Source: Bin87 sp965203195
GTDB taxonomy: Bacteria; Chloroflexota; Dehalococcoidia; Lucifugimonadales; UBA3495
NCBI GenBank assembly: GCA_965203195.1
Contig: OZ241860.1
Location: forward strand, 2,666,001-2,730,000
Length of the DNA stretch: 64,000 nucleotides
Direction: 5' to 3'
The notes under the pieces are model-generated. The model ran no database searches. It saw nothing but the letters and a program-made list of their open reading frames with translations, and was not told where the DNA came from. Position numbers and translations under genes: made by a program. Shown one piece after another: positions 60,068-64,000 of this stretch. Each line of letters starts with the position of its first letter. Position 1 is the first letter of the stretch.

Positions 60068-62332
60068 TTACCGGCCGTCCTGCGCCCAGAGTTCCTCCAG
60101 AATGGCGCCGGGCGACATCGGCAGGTTTTCCATACGGACGCCCACCGCATTGTGAATGGCGTTGGCGATGGCGGCCATGGGCGGGACGATAGGCACCTCG
60201 CCCACGCCGCGCACCCCGTAGGGATGGCCGGGGTTGGCCTTTTCCACGATGACCGTGTCAATCATCGGCAGGTCCAGGCTGGTAGGCATCCGGTAGTCCA
60301 GGAAGCTGGAGTTCACCATATCCCCGGCGTCGTTCATAAAGTATTCCTCGTTCAGCGCCCAGCCGATGCCCTGCACGGCGCCGCCCTGCATCTGCCCTTC
60401 CACATAGCTGGGGTGAACGGCCTTGCCGGCGTCCTGGACGGCGGTGTAGCGCAGGATGTCCACCTTGCCCGTGTCGGGGTCAACCGCCACGTCCACCAGG
60501 TGGGTTCCGAATGCGCCGCCGACGCCGCTCGGATTGCTGCTGACCTGGGCGGAAATGGGCCCGCCGGTGCGGGCCAGTTGCGCCGCCAGTTCCTTGAAGG
60601 ACATCTGCAAATCCTCGTCGGACTGGTGCTTGAAAATGCCGTCGGCCAGGTCGATCTCGCCGGGGTCTTTGTCCCAAATCCGGCCGGCGCGCTCAATCAT
60701 CTGGCGCCTGATTTCCTGGGCGCATTCGTAGGCAGCCCAGCCCGAGGCGAAGGTGGTGCGGCTGCCGCCGGTGAGGAAGGTGTAGCCTACGGAGTCAGTG
60801 TCGGCCACGCTGGGGCGCACATCCTCGGCGGGGATACCCAGCGCTTCGGCGGCCTGCATGGCCAGGCTGGCCCGGGTGCCGCCAATGTCGGTGGAGCCTT
60901 CCACCAGCGCGATGGTGCCGTCGGCGTTGACGCTGATGCTGGCGCTGGAGGCCATGCCCACATTGAACCAGAAACCGGAGGCCACGCCGCGTCCCCGGTT
61001 GGGGCCGGCCAGCTCCGACCGGTAGTGGTCGGTATCCCGCGCCGCTTCCAGGCATTCAATGTTGCCGATGACGGGGAACTCCGGGCCATCCACCCGGCGG
61101 GTGCCTTCCTTGCTGGCGTTCTTGAGGCGGAACTCCAAGGGATCCATTCCGCATTTGGCCGCCAGTTCGTCCACAATCTGCTCGCCACCGAAAGCGGAAA
61201 TCGGGGCGCCGGGGGCGCGGTAGGCGAAGGAACGGGGTTTGTTGGTGACCACATCGTAGCCCTCAACCCGCTGGTGAGGGATTTCGTAGGGGGCGAACAG
61301 GCACTGCATCCCGGCGGTGACGGGCGACGAACCGGGGTAGGCGCCGGCTTCGTAGCACAGCACAGCGTCGGCGGCCACCAGAGCGCCGTCCTTTTTGGCG
61401 CCCATCTTGACTTTGAACCAGGCGCCGGAGGTGGGTCCGGTCGCCTCAAAGGTTTCGGTGCGGGTCATCTGCATCTTGACCGGACGGCCGGTCTTTTTGG
61501 ACAGCAGCGCCGCCACCGGCTCCAGGTACAGCGGAATCTTGCCGCCAAAGCCGCCGCCGATTTCCATCGGCACCACCTTGATTTGCGACACCGGGATGTC
61601 CAATACGCCGGCCAGTGCGTCCCGGGCCGTGAATGCGCCCTGGGTGCTGGTCCAGACGGTGAGATGGCCGTCGGCGTTCCAAAGGGCCGAGGCGTTCTGC
61701 GGCTCAATGTAGCCCTGATGCACCGTGCGGGTGTTGAACTCGCGCTCAATAATGTAGTCGGCTTCGGCAAAGCCCCGGTCAACATCGCCCTGTTCGTAAC
61801 GGGTGCGGGCGGAAATGTTGCTGCGCTTGTCGGTAGGCTCGCCGAACTCGGTAGTAGTCAGCTCGTCGTGCAGCAGATCCGCGTCATCTTTCATTGCGTC
61901 CAGCACATTGCGGTTGGGACGCAGCGTCTCGTAGTCCACTTTGATGAGCGCCACCGCTTCCTCGGCAAGGTGTGGGGAATCGGCGGCCACGGCGGCGATG
62001 GGATGCCCCCGGAACAGGGCCTTGGGGCCGGCCAAGATGTTGTCGCTGGCGGCGCGGGCCGAAAGGGGCGGGTTGTCCTTGGCGGCGATGGGCAGGTCGG
62101 CGCCGGTGACCACCGCGCGGACGCCGGGCAGGGCTTCGGCCGCCGTAGTGTCAATGGACTTGATGCGGGCGTGGGCGTGGGGGCTGCGGAGGACTTTGCC
62201 GTGCAGCATCCCGGCCATTTCAAAATCGCCGCCGTACTTGGCGCGGCCCGTAACCTTGTCCGCGCCGTCGTGGCGAATGGGCCGGGTGCCCACCACCTTG
62301 TAGCTGGTATTGGATAGCACGATGTTGGTCAT
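60068..62332 (-). CDS. Large molybdenum-hydroxylase subunit, xanthine dehydrogenase family
   Basis: 754 aa. Molybdenum-cofactor motifs GGGFGGK (259-265) and the catalytic-Glu segment RGVGE near residue 717 are present; both domains (PF01315/PF02738/PF20256 types) are complete. At the place where CO dehydrogenases have AYRCSFR (form I) or AYRGAGR (form II) the sequence reads AYRAPG (370-375), so it is not a CO dehydrogenase and is more likely an aldehyde, purine or N-heterocycle hydroxylase. Partner small subunit at 54973-55458. Confidence 0.92.
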   Translation of the reverse strand: MTNIVLSNTSYKVVGTRPIRHDGADKVTGRAKYGGDFEMAGMLHGKVLRSPHAHARIKSIDTTAAEALPGVRAVVTGADLPIAAKDNPPLSARAASDNILAGPKALFRGHPIAAVAADSPHLAEEAVALIKVDYETLRPNRNVLDAMKDDADLLHDELTTTEFGEPTDKRSNISARTRYEQGDVDRGFAEADYIIEREFNTRTVHQGYIEPQNASALWNADGHLTVWTSTQGAFTARDALAGVLDIPVSQIKVVPMEIGGGFGGKIPLYLEPVAALLSKKTGRPVKMQMTRTETFEATGPTSGAWFKVKMGAKKDGALVAADAVLCYEAGAYPGSSPVTAGMQCLFAPYEIPHQRVEGYDVVTNKPRSFAYRAPGAPISAFGGEQIVDELAAKCGMDPLEFRLKNASKEGTRRVDGPEFPVIGNIECLEAARDTDHYRSELAGPNRGRGVASGFWFNVGMASSASISVNADGTIALVEGSTDIGGTRASLAMQAAEALGIPAEDVRPSVADTDSVGYTFLTGGSRTTFASGWAAYECAQEIRRQMIERAGRIWDKDPGEIDLADGIFKHQSDEDLQMSFKELAAQLARTGGPISAQVSSNPSGVGGAFGTHLVDVAVDPDTGKVDILRYTAVQDAGKAVHPSYVEGQMQGGAVQGIGWALNEEYFMNDAGDMVNSSFLDYRMPTSLDLPMIDTVIVEKANPGHPYGVRGVGEVPIVPPMAAIANAIHNAVGVRMENLPMSPGAILEELWAQDGR

Positions 62333-62514
62333 AAGCGCCTCGCTGTGAACAGGTGGGGTGGAATGGGTTGGATTGGGTCAGACTGACGAGCCCGCGGGGC
62401 GGTTGCCTGCGGAAGCGGAAAGCTATGAGGGGGATTTTAGCACAAAGGCCGGCGGCGCCCCAACCGCTATGCCCGGGTGCGCCGCAGGCCGGGACTATCG
62501 TATTCGGGCCGCTT

Positions 62515-62829
62515 TCACGGCGCGGCGTTCTGGCCGCCCCGCTCAATTTTCGCCAGGGCAGCATCGTCCTGCCGGTACAAGACATTGAAAACCGCTGCCG
62601 TCAGGAAACACAGGCCTGCTGCTATGCCCAGCATCCAAACGCCGACCAGAAACGCGAACTCCACCTCGCTGGTGTACGAGCCGGGATCGCGGCTTGCCGC
62701 CAAAAGGACGTCGGCCACAAACAGCAGGAACGCCGCCAGCAGCGCGGCTCCCGCTCCAGCCCAAAACCGGGAGTGGCCCAAGTTGCGCTCGTAAGAGCGC
62801 CGCAATTGGGCGGCATTGCCGTCAGACAT
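62515..62829 (-). CDS. Small two-helix membrane protein
   Basis: 104 aa. Hydrophilic start (MSDGNAAQLRRSYERN), membrane helices at about 22-45 and 58-85, polar end (DDAALAKIERGG). Its start overlaps the end of the next small membrane gene by 8 bases. No family recognised. Confidence 0.62.
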   Translation of the reverse strand: MSDGNAAQLRRSYERNLGHSRFWAGAGAALLAAFLLFVADVLLAASRDPGSYTSEVEFAFLVGVWMLGIAAGLCFLTAAVFNVLYRQDDAALAKIERGGQNAAP

Positions 62830-63028
62830 TTTTCCGTTCGCCCCACCGCCATACGCCGTAGCCAACTCCGGCCGAAACTACGGCCCCGCACATAAAGAAC
62901 AGGAACAGCGCCACCGCGCCCCATCCTGTTTCCTGTGCCAGGTCGAATACCGGCGGCATCAAGCGCAGCGCCAGTACGGACAGCAGGGTAAGTGTGATGA
63001 CAATCACCGCAATTTGCCAGAACTTCAT
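62822..63028 (-). CDS. Very small two-helix membrane protein
   Basis: 68 aa. Two hydrophobic helices (residues 3-22 and 36-58) and a basic end (WRWGERKNV). GGAGAGG lies 5-6 bases before the ATG at 63028. Translation is coupled to the gene after it. Together they resemble small paired membrane subunits of unknown function. Confidence 0.62.
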   Translation of the reverse strand: MKFWQIAVIVITLTLLSVLALRLMPPVFDLAQETGWGAVALFLFFMCGAVVSAGVGYGVWRWGERKNV

Positions 63029-63236
63029 AAGGGCCTCTCCAAACGTCGTGGGGCGGTGCGGGCCGCGGCGGGCGGTTGGGCACAGCATACTCCCGGACAC
63101 GCGGTTATGCCAACGCCGCCCGGCTACGGGTGTTTTCAACACGCGCCGGCAGCGGACGAACTGCTGGCAATGCTGGGGGAAAACGCCCACCAGCCCGGCC
63201 GCCTATCGGCCGGCCGATCGCCGGGTATTCCGGCCG

Positions 63237-63379
63237 GCTCCGCCGGTTCTATGGTGTACCGGTACTTCTCAATGACGGGGTTGGCGAGGAGCTGATGGCA
63301 CATCCCGGCGGTGGTGGCCTCGGCCTAGGGGTCGTTGACGGCGGGTTTTGAGGCTCACATAGACGCGGGGGGTGAACAT
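63237..63379 (-). pseudogene. purS: purS remnant with internal deletion and frameshift
   Basis: The minus strand reads MFTPRVYVSLK, then after one extra A in the AAAA run PAVNDP and a TAG, then AEATTAGMCHQLLANPVIEKYRYTIEPAE. This is the start and end of PurS, the small subunit of formylglycinamidine ribonucleotide synthase, with about 35 central codons deleted. The gene cannot be functional. No purL or purQ lies in the window. Confidence 0.75.
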
Positions 63380-63444
63380 AGGGCGGAGTTCTTTTGGCGC
63401 GACTCGAGACGGTGGATGCGACGTTGGCGAATCCCACCAACCGT

Positions 63445-64000
63445 TTAAATCCAAGCTTGGGGCGGTTCGGCCAATATAAGCTCGGCCAGCGGCCCAAAGT
63501 AAGAGCGGGTGGTGGTAAAGAATCCCGGCAGGTTGCCGGCATCGTCCGGCAGCAATTCCCCACGCGCCGCCGCTTCGATGATGCCAAGGTTATCCCCAAA
63601 ATTGTCGTATAACTCGTGCAGGCGATGCAACCGCTTTTCCCGCTCTGTCCGCAGGCGTTCAACATTCAACCCAAGTATGGCGATAGTCTTTTGAATGCGG
63701 CTCGCCGCAACGCCGGCGGTGTCGCAAGCGGCATCGTCCGCCACGATTACGCCATTTGATAACACGCGTAGCAAAGACGGCAGAGCTGGCAAGGTTCTGG
63801 GGTCAATGAAATCGGGGGCATTTGAACTGCCTTTGGCCTGTCCGCAACTGACATTGTCGCTTACGTCCTGCCGGTATCTTGCCGGGTCATACTGCGCTCC
63901 TGGCCCGAAGAAGCTATATGCGCTTCCGCCCAGGCAGGATGCAAGCAAGTTTGAAGGGTTGAGAGCCTGCGCCGCGCCGCGCTCCGGGTCGCTCTGCGGG
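63445..64000 (-). CDS. Unknown protein, cut by the right edge
   Basis: At least 184 aa, open to the window edge (upstream residues PQSDPERGAAQALNPSN are in frame, so the true start is outside). The segment has DFIDPRTLPALPSLLRVLSNGVIVADDAACDTAGVAASRI, a helical charged part (LNVERLRTEREKRLHRLHELYDNFGDNLGIIEAAARGELLP) and ends GPLAELILAEPPQAWI. No family recognised from this part. Confidence 0.6.
   Translation of the reverse strand, partial: PQSDPERGAAQALNPSNLLASCLGGSAYSFFGPGAQYDPARYRQDVSDNVSCGQAKGSSNAPDFIDPRTLPALPSLLRVLSNGVIVADDAACDTAGVAASRIQKTIAILGLNVERLRTEREKRLHRLHELYDNFGDNLGIIEAAARGELLPDDAGNLPGFFTTTRSYFGPLAELILAEPPQAWI

Noticed and set aside
60152..62317. 721-codon plus-strand frame opposite the molybdenum hydroxylase
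   Set aside because: Antisense shadow; the minus strand has complete cofactor motifs.
60068..62332. Aerobic CO dehydrogenase large subunit
   Set aside because: The active-site loop reads AYRAPG, not AYRCSFR or AYRGAGR, so CO oxidation is not supported.
63249..63665. 138-codon minus frame near the right edge
   Set aside because: Pro/Ser-rich shadow; the same DNA holds the purS remnant and the edge gene in other frames.

Overview
The window is about 64 kb of very GC-rich bacterial DNA (roughly two thirds G+C by eye) that reads with the standard bacterial code and uses TTG and GTG starts freely. No rRNA or tRNA gene was found. The best guess for the source is a Chloroflexota genome of the SAR202/Dehalococcoidia type. 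This is inference from gene content: a short one-module EF-Ts, a cytoplasmic reductive-dehalogenase-like Fe-S protein, acyl-CoA-dehydrogenase-like and xanthine-dehydrogenase-like oxidoreductases, Uma2-family proteins, and the order rpsB-tsf-pyrH-frr-uppS-cdsA-dxr-rseP. A 16S gene or marker tree would be needed to confirm it.

Layout. 1-8.4 kb: a cut secreted FN3-like protein, a thiolase-fold/DUF35 fusion, a GNAT enzyme, a sugar-nucleotide epimerase, thioredoxin reductase, two tandem PaREP1/HEPN-like genes, a pentapeptide-repeat/TIR protein and a secreted protein. 8.4-15.2 kb: a probable small RNA with its own promoter and terminator, a repeat-built membrane protein, the dehalogenase-like protein with a clear promoter, a sulfite-oxidase-like molybdoenzyme, a Uma2 protein, a flavin dehydrogenase and a membrane coiled-coil protein. 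15.4-23.4 kb: the housekeeping cluster for translation, nucleotide, isoprenoid and envelope functions. 23.5-24.8 kb: three tandem copies of a small membrane/coiled-tail gene. 24.9-29.6 kb (minus strand): a peptide-type ABC transporter operon (binding lipoprotein, two permeases) with a dCTP-deaminase-like gene and an unknown gene between the permeases; the second permease gene is frameshifted. 29.6-32.2 kb: a gene-poor stretch with an unknown gene, an IS1-type transposase wreck and a compact hairpin RNA. 32.2-37.0 kb: RNase HI, Uma2, small membrane proteins, a DCC oxidoreductase and a flavin-dependent hydroxylase. 37.2-47.9 kb: rpsF-ssb-rpsR, a foldase-like protein, hom/thrC, folE, an acyltransferase, a glycosyltransferase, a DUF502 protein and an SDR. 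48.0-51.0 kb: a TPR protein and a restriction-modification cassette. 51.5-55.5 kb: nicotinate phosphoribosyltransferase, a fused electron transfer flavoprotein and a 2Fe-2S subunit. 55.6-64 kb: PDDEXK_4-type nuclease paralogues, a carboxymuconolactone-decarboxylase-like protein, two coiled-coil paralogues, a large molybdenum hydroxylase subunit, two small membrane proteins, a purS wreck and a gene cut by the window edge.

Themes. (a) Tandem duplication with debris: two duplications in the 57-60 kb region each carry a broken piece of the neighbouring gene. (b) Low-complexity, microsatellite-like insertions or tails sit in many essential proteins (S2, S6, S18, PyrH, UppS, CdsA, RseP). (c) An expanded family of small membrane proteins with repetitive charged helical tails. 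(d) Several gene remnants (purS, a DUF35 protein, an IS1 transposase, the coxL 3' end). The strongest candidates for an undescribed system are the PaREP1 pair next to the pentapeptide-TIR gene (4.9-7.4 kb) and the nuclease-methyltransferase-nuclease-zinc-ribbon cassette (48.4-51.0 kb). The two small RNA candidates at 8.5 and 32.05 kb are also worth testing.
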